Shown here piece by piece: positions 1 through 10,827 of a stretch of 64,000 nt of DNA (position 1 is the stretch's first letter; each line of letters starts with the position of its first letter). The notes under the pieces were generated by a model. It ran no database searches. It had not been told where the DNA came from and saw only the letters and a list, made by a program, of their open reading frames with translations. Origin of the DNA: Bombyx mori. Lineage: Eukaryota > Arthropoda > Insecta > Lepidoptera > Bombycidae. The DNA lies in NCBI RefSeq assembly GCF_030269925.1, contig NC_085127.1, positions 6,579,501 through 6,643,500 on the forward strand. Reading direction: 5' to 3'. The position numbers and the translations under genes were made by a program.

Positions 1-171
1 TGGCGACAATGAATTTCGCTTAATTTCTAACTTCATATCACCTTAATTTACGTTTGTCATGTAAAGTGTACTAAATTTTCAGTATCTTATTGACGTAATC
101 AAGTTGAAAATTTTGTTAGAAATAATAATGATTCGAAAGTTCTTCTGTCTCTCTCTCTCTCTTTCTCTTTT

Positions 172-388
172 TTCTGGTGGTAGGACGTCTTGCGATTGCG
201 TTTGCACAGGTAGGTACCACCACCCCGCCTACTTCTGCCGTGAAGCAGTAATGCGTTTCGGTTTGAAGGGCGGGGTAGCCGTAGTTAAAAGTGAGACCTT
301 ATAACTCATGTCACAACGTGGGTGGCAGCATTTATGTTGAAGATGTATATGGACTCCAGTAACCACTTAACATCAGGTGATCGGTCGC
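172..388 (+). mobile_element. Bm1 SINE, 3' part
   Basis: GGTAGGTACCACCACCCCGCC and GCAGTAATGCGTTTCGGTTT are core Bm1 phrases; the tRNA head is absent. The 66-codon ORF here is SINE sequence, not a gene. Confidence 0.88.
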
Positions 389-1148
389 CAGTTATCACGA
401 AAACTGTCAAGTATACGAAATGTAAAAGTTGTTTTAATATTTTTTTAAGACTCGACAAACTTAAGGAATACAAATAAAAAAAGTTAAAATATTTTTAAAC
501 ATTTAAATAAATAAAAAATGTATGAAAATACAACAGTGTAGCCACTAATGCGCTCATTAAACTAGGAATTTACGAATATAACGCAAAAGCAAGCAAAAGA
601 AAGCAATTTATACTCCGTGTAACACAACACAGTCCCCTCGGAAGAAAGAACAATTTCTCATCTAAAAAATTCAACAGCCCAAGGCGAATTATAGGTACTT
701 TAACAAACGACAAAATATGTGTTTGAATGCTTTTTATGTGAATTGCACACTTTTTTTCCCGATAAATTGGATTTATCGATAACTAATTAGAAAACAAATC
801 GATAATTGTGAAACAAGAGTCTACGAAGTCTTCTTGAAAGAATTCTAAATTCATAAACTTTAATACGTAGTATATACACACGTATATAAAGTGTAGTAAT
901 TAAAAAAAATGTTTTATATGCGATTTTAAGGAATAGTTAGTATATAGCTATTATTAATTAGTATTTTAATAGTTATTATAGTATTTTTAGTTATTTCTTA
1001 AAACCGCTCCCTTTTTTACGGGCTTAGAATTTCTTGGCATCGCCGTCGAAGCTTTTACGATATTCGAATTCATTTAATTTTGATATAGAAAGAGAAGTTT
1101 CTTAATTAATTTTCAATTCAATATGTTTTTTTTTTATGAAATGGAATC
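389..1148. other. AT-rich, no gene seen
   Basis: Contains a diverged phrase (CACGAAAACTGTCAAGTATA at 398) that recurs in the window. No ORF or splice-supported exon. Confidence 0.5.
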
Positions 1149-1154
1149 ACTTAC

Positions 1155-1194
1155 CAGACTGACAGAGTAGACACACCAACGCCGCAAGCCACAT
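1155..1194 (-). CDS. Signal-peptide first coding exon of an off-window gene
   Basis: On the minus strand an ATG at 1194 opens 13 codons, MWLAALVCLLCQS, plus one base, ending at a perfect donor GTAAGTG (1154-1148). The peptide has the hydrophobic core and small residues of a secretory signal. The ATG has G at -3. The exon ends in phase 1, common for signal-peptide exons. No matching downstream exon is visible in 1-1148, so the rest of the gene probably lies left of the window. The protein family cannot be told from 13 residues; it would be secreted or membrane bound. Chance occurrence is possible but the donor and composition together argue against it. Confidence 0.5.
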
Positions 1195-1722
1195 CACTGT
1201 ATTGTCTTTTTCACATCATTAGTGAGAGCACGGCCTTTTAGCGCCACATTCACTAGAGAGTTAGACTTCGGTAAACCTTTTTCAGTCTCGCTTCATTTAA
1301 CGAATGAATTTAATGATTCTAATGGGCGTTCCTGTCGAAGAAAAAGTTTGTATTAGTTTTCGAATGAAAATAAGTTTGTTATAATTGAATATGCAATTTC
1401 GAAAAGGGCACATGTCGCATGTTTTGTCAAATACGTTTTTTCATATATATGTAGTTTTCAGGCTTACCTACATCCATTTTATAATAATTCCAGTAATTTT
1501 CAATTGGTAATTAACACTAAAATATATCCTCAAAAGTTAACATTTTAAATTTTACCCTGCTTAGAAAATAATCAGTTATTTTTTTCATTTCCTGAACATT
1601 TTACATTTTCAGAGATGTACCCTTTTCGAAATTGTATATTCAATTACATATAGTAGCGTATGCATAAAATTTAGCAATGTATCCGCAGATACGGTACAAA
1701 CATCTCCAAGAATTGTTATCGG

Positions 1723-1937
1723 CTAGCGACCCGCCCTCGCTTCGCTTCGGAAACTGTAATTTATTATGGATTTCTCCACTATTTAATGGATGTTATTATA
1801 CATATTAGCCTTCCTCTTCAATCACTCTATCTACTTAAAAAAAATCGCATTAAAATCCGTTGCGTAGTTTTAAAGATTTAAGCATACATAGGGATATAGG
1901 GATAGAGAAAGCGACTTTGTTTCATACTATATAGTGA
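1723..1937 (-). mobile_element. Short Helitron
   Basis: On the minus strand it begins TCACTATATAGTATGAAACA and ends with a CGAAGCGAGGGCGGGTCG stem region then CTAG. Same family as 26880-27101. Confidence 0.83.
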
Positions 1938-2368
1938 TTCGACAAAAATTAATCCCTCTAGTCACTGATTTCTAATGGAATCGTGGCGGTCACTAACCAG
2001 TATCAAAGTATCGAGTATCTAATCCAATAGACCACGGACACTTAATGTTCAGGGTTCATGTTGAAAATTTATCACCAGACCTGTTCGGCGATACCATTGT
2101 CATATTGTCATCAGAAATGTAAATAAGGATACCAAACTAGGATATTGCTTTTCGGCTCTCTTAAAAACTTAGGCAGGTGATGTCTTTGCCTAAGCTTGTA
2201 GAAACAAAAAAAAAACAACAATTAAAATGAAACACTGAAACATTTTCAGTAAACGAAATTTGCGAATCAAAGTAATGCCTTAATGAATTTCTTATTAGCA
2301 TTGTAACTTCTAAAGCTGTCTTGTAAAATATACACGACGAAATAGCGCAAATTCTCTGAAAATATCTT

Positions 2369-3070
2369 GAGGTGTAACGCAGTTTGTGTCTACATTAATT
2401 TTACTGCGAATATTCTCAAGCCCCACAAAATGGTTTGCCAGCACTTTGAAAATCTTTGTGTATTTTTATAAATTAATTTACAATAGTTATAGCTTTTAAT
2501 TATTCGGCTGGTATTTTAATGACTACAATAGATTTTGTTTTTAGTTTTCGCTAGTCATAATTAAGACTATTTTTGTCTACTATCATTACTGACGACAGTC
2601 GTCAGTAATCTTGAGGTGTAACGCAGTTTGTGTCTACATTAATTTTACTGCGAATATTCTCAAGCCCCACAAAATGATTTGCCAGCACTTTGAAAATCTT
2701 TGTGTATTTTTATAAATTAATTTACAATAGTTATAGCTTTTAATTATTCGGCTGGTATTTTAATGACTACAATAGATTTTGTTTTTAGTTTTCGCTAGTC
2801 ATAATTAAGACTATTTTTGTCTACTATCATTACTGACGACAGTCGTCAGTAATCTTGAGGTGTAACGCAGTTTGTGTCTACATTAATTTTACTGCGAATA
2901 TTCTCAAGCCCCACAAAATGATTTGCCAGCACTTTGAAAATCTTTGTGTATTTTTATAAATTAATTTACAATATAGCTTTTAATTATTCGGCTGGTATTT
3001 TAATGACTACAATAGATTTTGTTTTTAGTTTTCGCTAGTCATAATTAAGACTATTTTTGACTACTATCAC
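2369..3070. repeat. Tandem repeat, 244-bp unit, 2.9 copies
   Basis: Units start at 2369, 2613 and 2857, each GAGGTGTAACGCAGTTTGTG. Copies one and two are almost identical; the third lacks 4 bp (GTTA) and ends before the junction hairpin. Each junction holds the inverted pair TTACTGACGA and TCGTCAGTAA. No coding. Confidence 0.93.
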
Positions 3071-3257
3071 TACTGACAACAACAGTCAACCAATGATCAC
3101 GAAAACTGTTAAATAGTCGAAATTTCGGAGATAATAACATAATGATAATAAAAATTATAAAAGTCGTTAATAATGCTTAAAATGTTTAAATTACCTTAAT
3201 ATTCTAATTAGGCTTGGCGGTGCCCCTATTTTTTTAACGCTGGGGAATCCATTTACG

Positions 3258-3353
3258 TTTGGCTGTACCCCTGGCTTTACTGACTTCGACGAGCTACGGT
3301 ATCCACTTAGCATAAGATGGATCATACGCTCGTCTGTCTACAATGGCAATAAA
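3258..3353 (+). mobile_element. Jockey LINE 3' UTR relic
   Basis: Degenerate 3' UTR of the Jockey family above (GGCTGTACCCCTGGCTTTAC to CGTCTGTCTACAATGGCAAT), about 95 bp. Confidence 0.65.
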
Positions 3354-3744
3354 CCTTTGTACCAGTTTAACGTCAAACAGGTTTATTAAAAAAGATATTT
3401 CTCAATTTTTAATTAACGGTCGAATATACGACAATATACGTACATCGCCATGGAAATTTTTATTCTTGATAATTTAAAGAAAGCGACCAGAAACTAGCAA
3501 AAATGCTGCGATTATAAGGATCTGTTTCTGTGTGAAAAGAAACCTTAATGCTAAGATATAATATTTAGTTTTATGTTCGGCGGTAGCTAACAATTTATTT
3601 GTATGTCGAAAAATAAAACATAAAAATAACACGACCTAGCTAGGTAACCACTAATTACCTGAAGTCACAGTCGTACACCTAAGCATTAGTTACCGGCGAC
3701 ACGGTTGAGTGAGTTCACATTTTGTGGTCACATTACTCGTGCCT

Positions 3745-3995
3745 TTTTTTTATTGCTTAGATGGGTGGATGAGCTCACAGCCCACCTGGTGTTAAGTGGT
3801 TACTGGGGCCCATAGACATCTACAACGTAAATGACGCCCACCTTGATACATAAGTTCTAAGGTACCAGTATAGTTACAACGGCTGCCCCACGCTTCAAAC
3901 CGAAACGCATTACCGCTTCACGCCAGAAATAGGCAGGGTGGTGGTACCTACCCGTGCGGACTCACAAGACGTCCAGCCACCAGTAAAAAAATAGC
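3745..3995 (-). mobile_element. Bm1 SINE, 3' part
   Basis: Reverse-oriented copy from poly-T and GCTTAGATGGGTGG to CACCAGTAAAA. Confidence 0.88.
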
Positions 3996-4937
3996 TCGTC
4001 GGTCCATCTTCTGGGAGGCCTAACCACGTGAAGTATACTAAATATCGGAAATTATTTAAAAAAATATAAATAACAAACGTTAGATTAAACCGTAAAAGTA
4101 TATAACCGTATAAGTATAGTTTAAATTATTTTTAAAAGTCACGAAACCCGAAATAAATTCTAAATAGTTTAAGTAAATGCCAAGGCTTTATTATTACGAA
4201 ATGTGTTAAAAAGGTACCTTTATTTTTTATGTATTAAAGCGATAAGTTGTACCAAAATCCGTTTGAATGTAAAAACAAAAAAGTAAAAAAGATGAATACA
4301 CTCATAACAAAATCATTGAAGTGAAGCTTCGTAAAATTCATCATTTGACTTCATAAAATATTTTACGTTGATCTAGGCCGCGCAAATTTATTCTTAACTA
4401 GTTTCATGGCACGTTTTTGCTCAATCCCATGAACAGCACAATACGAAGTTCGCCTACTTTAAAACTTGAGAGGTAGCGGCATTACTCAACAATTACCCCA
4501 GTGATGTCCACGGACTCTGATAAGCTCGTAGCATTAAACGTAATTGCCTATCAATCTAGAGAGGAAAAATCGCAATGAACAAGCTTGTGTTATGTGTGGT
4601 TAAGGAAACCGCACTACTCATTTTGTCAAACTTAAGTTTATTTCTGTCGCTTGCTCACTAATAAAATCGAATTGAAACTTAGCCCTCAAGTCTCATAAGG
4701 AGAAGATATTCACGTTTTGATATCTGTGGGGTCCAATAACCGCTTAAAGTATAGCATATACGATCTGAGCCTATCTGAGCTTTTAAGTGAACAAATCAAC
4801 CAGGAAAAGCACAACCATATCGACGGTTAAAAGGCTATTTAATTTAAGCCAAATTTTTTAAACTTTTTAGGAGACCCATTTAAAGGTTAAAGTTTGTAAA
4901 AAAATCATGAAAGGAAAGCTTTTTCAGCTATTTGTAT
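3996..4937. other. AT-rich, no gene seen
   Basis: Nothing recognised between the Bm1 and the R1-clade insertion. Confidence 0.5.
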
Positions 4938-4946
4938 GGTGTAAAC

Positions 4947-6482
4947 ATGGCGGAGCAGTATGGCTTCCGAGAGGGCCGCTCAACAGTAGACGCGATCCTT
5001 CGTGTGCGGGCCCTCTCGGAGGAGGCCGTCTCCAGGGGTGGGGTGGCTTTGGCGGTGTCGCTCGACATCGCCAATGCGTTTAACATCCTGCCCTGGTCCG
5101 TGATAGGGAGGGCGCTGGAACGACATGGAGTGCCTCCCTACCTCCGCCGGCTGGTGGGTTCCTACTTGGAGGACAGATCGGTCACGTGTACCGGACACGG
5201 TGGGATCCTGCACCGGTTCCCGGTCGTGCGCGGTGTTCCACAGGGGTCGGTGCTCGGCCCTCTTTTGTGGAATATCGGGTATGACTGGGTGCTAAGGGGT
5301 GCCCTCCTCCCGGGCCTGAGCGTAATCTGTTACGCGGACGACACGTTAGTCGTGGCCCGGGGGGGGAGTTTTGCTGAGTCTGCCCGTCTTGCTACCGCTG
5401 GGGTGGCGCATGTCGTCGGCAAAATCAGGAGATTGGGCCTCGACGTGGCGCCCAGTAAATCCGAGGCCATGTGGTTCCACAGGCCCCGGAGAGTGCCACC
5501 TGTCGATGCCCATATCGTGGTTGGAGGCGTCCGTATTGGGGTCGGGGTGCAGTTGAAGTACCTCGGCCTCATCCTGGACAGTCGTTGGACCTTCCGTGCT
5601 CACTTTCAGCACCTGGTCCCTCGTTTGTTGGGGGTGGCCGGCGCGTTAAGCCGGCTTCTGCCCAACGTCGGGGGGCCTGACCAGGTGACGCGCCGTCTCT
5701 ATACGGGGGTGGTGCGATCAATGGCCCTATACGGGGCACCTGTGTGGGGCCAGTCCCTGGCCGCGGGGGTGGCGAAGCTGCTGCAACGGCCGCAACGCAC
5801 CATCGCGGTCAGGGTCATCCGTGGTTATCGCACCATCTCCTTTGAGGCGGCGTGTGTACTGGCTGGGACGCCGCCTTGGATTCTGGAAGCGGAGGCGCTC
5901 GCTGCTGACTATCAGTGGCGGGCTGACCTTCGTGCCCGGGGCGTGGCGCGTCCCAGCCCCTGTGTGGTCAGAGCGCGGAGGGCCCAATCTCGGCGGTCCG
6001 TGCTGGAGTCATGGTCCAGACGGCTGGCTGATCCTTCGGCCGGTCGTAGGACCGTCGAGGCGATTCGCCCGGTCCTTGTGGATTGGGTGAATCGTGACAG
6101 AGGACGCCTCACTTTCCGGCTCACGCAGGTGCTCACTGGGCATGGTTGCTTCGGTGAGTTCCTGCACCGGATCGGAACCGAGCCGACGGCAGAGTGCCAC
6201 CATTGTGGTTGCGACTTGGACACGGCGGAGCACACGCTCGTTGCCTGCCCCGCATGGGAGGGGTGGCGCCGTGTCCTCGTCGCAAAAACAGGAAACGACT
6301 TGTCGTTGCCGAGTGTCGTGGCATCGATGCTCGGCGACGACGAGTCGTGGAAGGCGATGCTCGACTTCTGCGAGTGCACCATCTCGCAGAAGGAGGCGGC
6401 GGGGCGCGTGAGAGACGCACAATCCCGCCGCCGTCGAGCGGGGGCCAGGGAGGCGGATCTCGCCCAAACCCTGGCCCTCTAA
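4947..6482 (+). CDS. R1-clade reverse transcriptase, C-terminal part
   Basis: 511 codons, no internal stop. Motif A (SLDIANAFN) and the RGVPQGSVLGPLLWN block precede the catalytic YADD at residues 129-132; a thumb region and a CCHC zinc knuckle (CHHCGCDLDTAEHTLVACPAW split as C-x2-C, then H and C) lie near the C-terminus, as in R1-clade ORF2. The fingers subdomain and all upstream domains are absent, so the product could not retrotranspose itself. The only in-frame ATG uses AT from the target site and G from the element. Intact coding suggests a recent insertion. Confidence 0.9.
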   Translation: MAEQYGFREGRSTVDAILRVRALSEEAVSRGGVALAVSLDIANAFNILPWSVIGRALERHGVPPYLRRLVGSYLEDRSVTCTGHGGILHRFPVVRGVPQGSVLGPLLWNIGYDWVLRGALLPGLSVICYADDTLVVARGGSFAESARLATAGVAHVVGKIRRLGLDVAPSKSEAMWFHRPRRVPPVDAHIVVGGVRIGVGVQLKYLGLILDSRWTFRAHFQHLVPRLLGVAGALSRLLPNVGGPDQVTRRLYTGVVRSMALYGAPVWGQSLAAGVAKLLQRPQRTIAVRVIRGYRTISFEAACVLAGTPPWILEAEALAADYQWRADLRARGVARPSPCVVRARRAQSRRSVLESWSRRLADPSAGRRTVEAIRPVLVDWVNRDRGRLTFRLTQVLTGHGCFGEFLHRIGTEPTAECHHCGCDLDTAEHTLVACPAWEGWRRVLVAKTGNDLSLPSVVASMLGDDESWKAMLDFCECTISQKEAAGRVRDAQSRRRRAGAREADLAQTLAL

Positions 6483-6951
6483 GTGTTTCGGGTCCCCCTC
6501 ACATGTCGGTCTGGGGACCGGCGAGGGGGGCCTAAGAAGACGACGTGCAAGCTGCTCTGCACGCGTTTTACGCAAGAGCATCCGGGTGATGGAAGGCCGG
6601 CTATCCTCGACTCACGCTGGTTCTGGTCCAGCGGGGTATTCCGTAGGATAGCTCACTCTAACCGGCGCCATCTAGGCGGGCTTCGGATAGCCTGCCGACC
6701 GAGAGGGCTGGTGGTCGTGGCGCCGACGACCGCCGGTCCGGCGTCCCGAGGGGGAGGGTGATGTTAGAGATGTGCTCCGCACTAAACGCTTCACTTTCCC
6801 CCCTCTGCCTCTTCATGAGTTCTGTCTCATGCGAGGTTTGGACGTTGGTTGTTGAGCGACAGGAGGTTTTAGTCAGTTCGACTCTGACATGCCCCGCCCT
6901 CCATCCCCAGTGGAGGGCGGAAGTCCGGCGATTTCCTCCTGACAAAAAAAA
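4949..6951 (+). mobile_element. 5'-truncated R1-clade LINE
   Basis: A 2.0-kb insertion flanked by the 11-bp direct repeat GGTGTAAACAT (4938-4948 and 6952-6962), ending in A8. Its high GC content contrasts sharply with the flanks. It begins inside the reverse transcriptase domain, so the endonuclease and ORF1 are missing. The 3' UTR (6483-6950) is GC-rich. Truncation at the 5' end, the oligo-A tail and a target-site duplication are the marks of target-primed reverse transcription. It is not in 28S rDNA, so it is not a standard R1 insertion; TRAS-, SART- or Waldo-like relatives are possible. Confidence 0.93.
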
Positions 6952-7002
6952 GGTGTAAACATAATTGAAGCTCGATCAAAAACATCGAATTCTTAATTCT
7001 AA

Positions 7003-7221
7003 TCTATACTAATATATAAATCTACAGTGGTTTTTACGGATGTTCCGTTATAACTACTGAACCATGCATCCGATTGACTTGAAACTTGGTATCCATGTAG
7101 AAAATACATGTAGTTAATGGATAGGCTAATATTTATATGAGTGTTGAACTCCCTAATAGTAATGACAATAAATAATTAATGTTAATTTTAAATGCCCAGC
7201 GAAGCGGGCGAGTACGGCTAG
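7003..7221 (+). mobile_element. Short Helitron
   Basis: Starts TCTATACTAATATATAAA after A (7002) and ends CTAG before T (7222), as Helitrons insert between A and T. The hairpin GCCCAGCGAAGCGGGC lies 8 bp before CTAG. No coding; nonautonomous, 219 bp. Confidence 0.88.
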
Positions 7222-7561
7222 TATCAAATAAAACGGACCTTCACAAAGATAAATGTCGCGTACTAAGCGAAATGTCGCTTAAACCAAATAGTCTTTCATC
7301 CCTCAATATATTTTACGTTATTCATAATTGCTAGTAACAAATAATATTATCTCGAACCGGAAACCGCGACAGTTTGAGAATACCTATACGTACCAACGCA
7401 ATAATTAATTATTGTCTCAAATAACATCAATCATCCTACCTAAACCCAATTACCCGCACACTAATTAATGTTTTAGAATTTAGACATCAAAGTTTAAATC
7501 AGAGAGAATTGTTTGTCCAATCAAGCTCGTATATGAAACATGTAAATAAACCAGTAATATA

Positions 7562-7690
7562 TCATCATTCTCCTGCCCTTCTTCCAGTCATATGGGGTCG
7601 GCGTAGCATATTTTCTCCTTCCATATTCCTCTATCATATACCATTTCTTCGCTCACTCCCCTCTTACGCATATCGTCTTTCACGCAAATA
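7562..7690 (-). mobile_element. RTE-like LINE 3' relic
   Basis: Nearly the same sequence as 33960-34090 (CATATTTTCTCCTTCCATA, TTCGCTCACTCCCCTCTTACGCATATCGTCTTTCACGC in parts), so a short relic of the same LINE end. Confidence 0.65.
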
Positions 7691-7734
7691 AATATACCAA
7701 TAATACATATACGGTCAAAAGCGTTTACTGCGAC

Positions 7735-8860
7735 ATCGTTTAGAACAACATGCCGGTTATAATAACCTAGAACAAAGGTCCCGGCTGAATGCTATATGAC
7801 CGCCTTATTAAAAACATTGCTCAATACAACATTGCTAATAACGACATACCTCATAAAACGACCACATTTAACTAATATTTCGGAGAATTAGATCTGTTAG
7901 AACGACCGGCTAAGTTGTATTGTAAAAAATTTGAATAGGTATCCACATTTGTCTTCAATGGCTATTAAAATCAGGAAAGAAAACAATAGGATTTAGTTTA
8001 GTCTAGGGTCTTTTCTAATTCTTAGAAACAAAACACGTGCATGCGGTAGTGTCAAAGCCCGCTTCTTCATATTTCTTTAGTTTATTTATTACTTATCTAT
8101 ACACAAGACGTACCAAAGTTTTGTGGAGTTATTCGTTAAACCTTCAAAATGTCGCAAAGAAAAAGAAAACAAATTAATATTGAAGAAAAATCGCGTATTA
8201 TGTAAATATATTTTTCCAATATTTCCCTATCGATTTGTTTGTACATTTGTCGTCAATGGCTATTAAAATCAGGAAAGAAAACAATAGGATTTAGTTTAGT
8301 GTAGGGTATTTTCTAATTCAAAGCCCGCTTCTTCATATCTCTTCAATTAGTTTGTTACTTATCTATACACAAAACGCACCAAAACTTTGTGGAGTTATTC
8401 GTGAAACTTTCAAAATGTCGCAAAGAAAAAGAAAACAAATTAATATTGAAGAAAACTCGCGTATTATATCCAAGCTAGAGAGGGGAATTTCAAACAAAGA
8501 CTTACCAAAGGAATATGGTGTATCACATTCGACAATTTCAACCATTTGGAAAGAGCGATGACGATACGTTAATTAAAATCCAACGTGAATTACAAAATAT
8601 CTATGCACAACAGAAGTGTTCCAAACAGACCAAAATCACAGATTTTATGCTCACAGAAAAATAATTTGCATTGTACTTATGTGTAATAAACAAAATGTAC
8701 ATAGTTGATTAAATATATTTTTCCAATAATTCTCTATCGATTGTACTTGCACGATACACATTAAACATCACCGGTTGTTACGACTATCGGTTTTTACGAC
8801 TGAATATGAGCAGTCCTTTCGATGTCGTTATAACAGATTTTGACTCTATTATGTATATTA
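7735..8860 (+). mobile_element. Tigger/pogo-like element, internally deleted
   Basis: Subterminal GTTATAA and CGACATCG motifs are found on both sides in opposite sense. Between them lie a transposase start (8413-8561) and what looks like its C-terminus (TKITDFMLTEK then TAA, near 8619-8663), with the catalytic part deleted. The 5' end is duplicated: 7960-8200 and 8245-8455 are near copies. Exact termini are uncertain. Confidence 0.65.
8412..8561 (+). pseudogene. Tigger/pogo transposase N-terminus
   Basis: MSQRKRKQINIEENSRIISK then LERGISNKDLPKEYGVSHST and ISTIWKER is a CENP-B-type helix-turn-helix start. The stop comes after about 49 codons because of the internal deletion. A second truncated start of the same protein, MSQRKRKQINIEEKSRIM, is at 8149-8205. 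Confidence 0.75.
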
Positions 8861-9004
8861 ATATAAGAATTAACTATCGTAACAGAAATATATGTGTGCT
8901 TTTATGATTGACGGGCAGACAATTTCGCCACTTTTAAGTCAATAAGTGATAAGTGGAGCCTATGGATATCATAATATGAGTAAGGGTCTGCAGTGACAAA
9001 CAAA

Positions 9005-9105
9005 AGTATTACCTGCCTGCAGGATTCGAACACTGGCATAGTCAGATCGCTCGATAGGAATACACTAGGCGTCTTATCTTTTAGGCCACGATGATTTCAA
9101 TTCAC
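9005..9105 (-). mobile_element. Bm1 tRNA-like head
   Basis: Minus strand shows the RNA polymerase III A-box region TGGCCTAAAAGATAAG and B box GTTCGAATCC. The SINE body is missing. Not a functional tRNA gene. Confidence 0.75.
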
Positions 9106-9504
9106 GATGCTTCAACGTTTATGTGACAGTGAAATAATTTAAGATTTAAATGCGTTACGTAAGAGTTCAGTGGTAATGTTTTATTAGATTGGAGTTCCCT
9201 TGCGGTTTAACTCACATTAAATATTCAATTCAGAATGCAGACACATTGCAAGTAGCCGGGTAACTGAAATGTCTCTGCTACTGTCTGGTCCGCAACCCAC
9301 CTTGAGGCGTCGAGTTGAAGTCTCAATAAGCAACTAGACTCGAATAACAAAGCAATCTGAAGATTGGTTATAAATAATATTATATATGTCGTGGATAACG
9401 ACTTTTAGTAATATTAAGACGGTGGTTTTGATTATAATTTTAAATGATGAAATGTTGTTTTGATAAATATCACAAAATGAAGGGTAGACTCCGTAACGCC
9501 ACAG

Positions 9505-9625
9505 TATAAAATGGCAGTACGTGGACAGAGTCGTGGCATTCCGTGTCAGACAGTCATTCCGTCCGTCTCAGTCAGTGAGTCTCTGACAGTCAGTCAATCA
9601 GTCAGTCGGTCTGTCGGTATGGACA
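9505..9625 (+). promoter_or_regulatory. TATA and initiator-like patch with GTCA repeats
   Basis: TATAAAA at 9505-9511 is followed by TCAGAC at 9546 and a run of TCAGTCAG-type repeats (9566-9620). This resembles the R region of an insect LTR or a TATA promoter. No credible coding region follows; the 78-codon ORF at 9737 has no recognisable content. Confidence 0.35.
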
Positions 9626-10577
9626 ACGAAACTGTCGGTTTATCCTGTCATTGTGAAAGTTGTGTGTGTTGAGTTTCAATAATATTATTCAAAAGGTTTT
9701 ATTGACTTTTTATAAACTGAGTTCAATCGAATACGAGTGATGACGGAAACTACCGCTCAGCCATCCCTGACGTGTGACAACATATGTATGAACTTGGTGA
9801 AAGATATTTGGTTGTTTGGCAACCACAAGATAGTAAAGTATTCTAAGGACACAACAGTTGACTGTGGAAAGTTTGTTTGTTTGCGTTCACAGTTCACTGA
9901 AAGTATAGTTTTTATTGGTTACACATTGAGATCAGTAATACCAAGTTTTTACCTACAACCGAGGTATCTGTAATATCGTCTGTGACCACGAAAACTCTAA
10001 AGTATTCGAAACATTTTAAATAATATAATGATAATTAAAAAACGCGAGATAAAACCGTAAAATTAGTTTTAATTATGTCTTTAACTCATAAAAACCGAAG
10101 AAAATACTAAAGTTCCTTACTTTTTACACAATTAATTAGTATCTAAATTGAAGCTTCTTAAGTATAATATTCTTCCAAGATTATTTACATTCAAAATTAC
10201 GCGAGTGGACCATTAAACAAAATGCAAAGCATTTAAGAAACTTAAGTAATATTTTTCGGTAATGAATCTTATTTATGGGAATTATAATGAGCCCTGGCAA
10301 CCCTATTTTACGGGTAAAAAAAATACGATTTTATTCAGTTCGTGACAGAGCTTACGGAAACAGCAGTAAAGCCTCGAATTATGATTCCGGCCTCAAAGAA
10401 GGCATTAAAATATTCACGCAGGCTTACGGCCTTTGATCAGAATACCAGACTAAAGCTATTCCATACGCGTTTGTGCAATCATCGTCCCGAGGGAAATGTC
10501 GACACTCAATAGCCTAAGGTTTCAACGAAAAGAAACTAACATTAAAATATTTTCTACGTACATAATGTTTGGATATA

Positions 10578-10827
10578 TCTATATAAGTATATATAAAAAT
10601 GAATTGCTGTTCGTTAGTCTCGCTAAAACTCGAGAACGGCTGGACCGATTTGGCTAATTTTGGTCTTGAATTATTCGTGGAAGTCCAGGGAAGGTTTAAA
10701 AGGTGAGAAAATATAAAAAAGCTCGGTATTATATAAAAAAAACAATATTGTTTTTCCTTAGATGTGTCCCCTTGATGTGTCTTTTATTTATCGATTGAGG
10801 CACTACGAAATCTGCCGGGTCAGCTAT
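10578..10827 (+). mobile_element. Helitron with a decayed 3' end
   Basis: Starts TCTATATAAGTATATATAAA after A; the phrase CTCGAGAACGGCTGGACCGA is typical of this family. The end is GCCGGGTCAGCTAT where CTAG is expected. Confidence 0.75.

Noticed and set aside
2369..3070. Possible CRISPR-like array
   Set aside because: Units are 244 bp, directly adjacent, without spacers, in eukaryotic DNA.
5330..6581. Several minus-strand and alternate-frame ORFs up to 190 codons
   Set aside because: They overlap the R1-clade RT frame, which has all the conserved motifs; high GC content produces long shadow ORFs.
9005..9105. Possible tRNA gene with A and B boxes
   Set aside because: No complete cloverleaf; it matches the tRNA-derived head of the Bm1 SINE.
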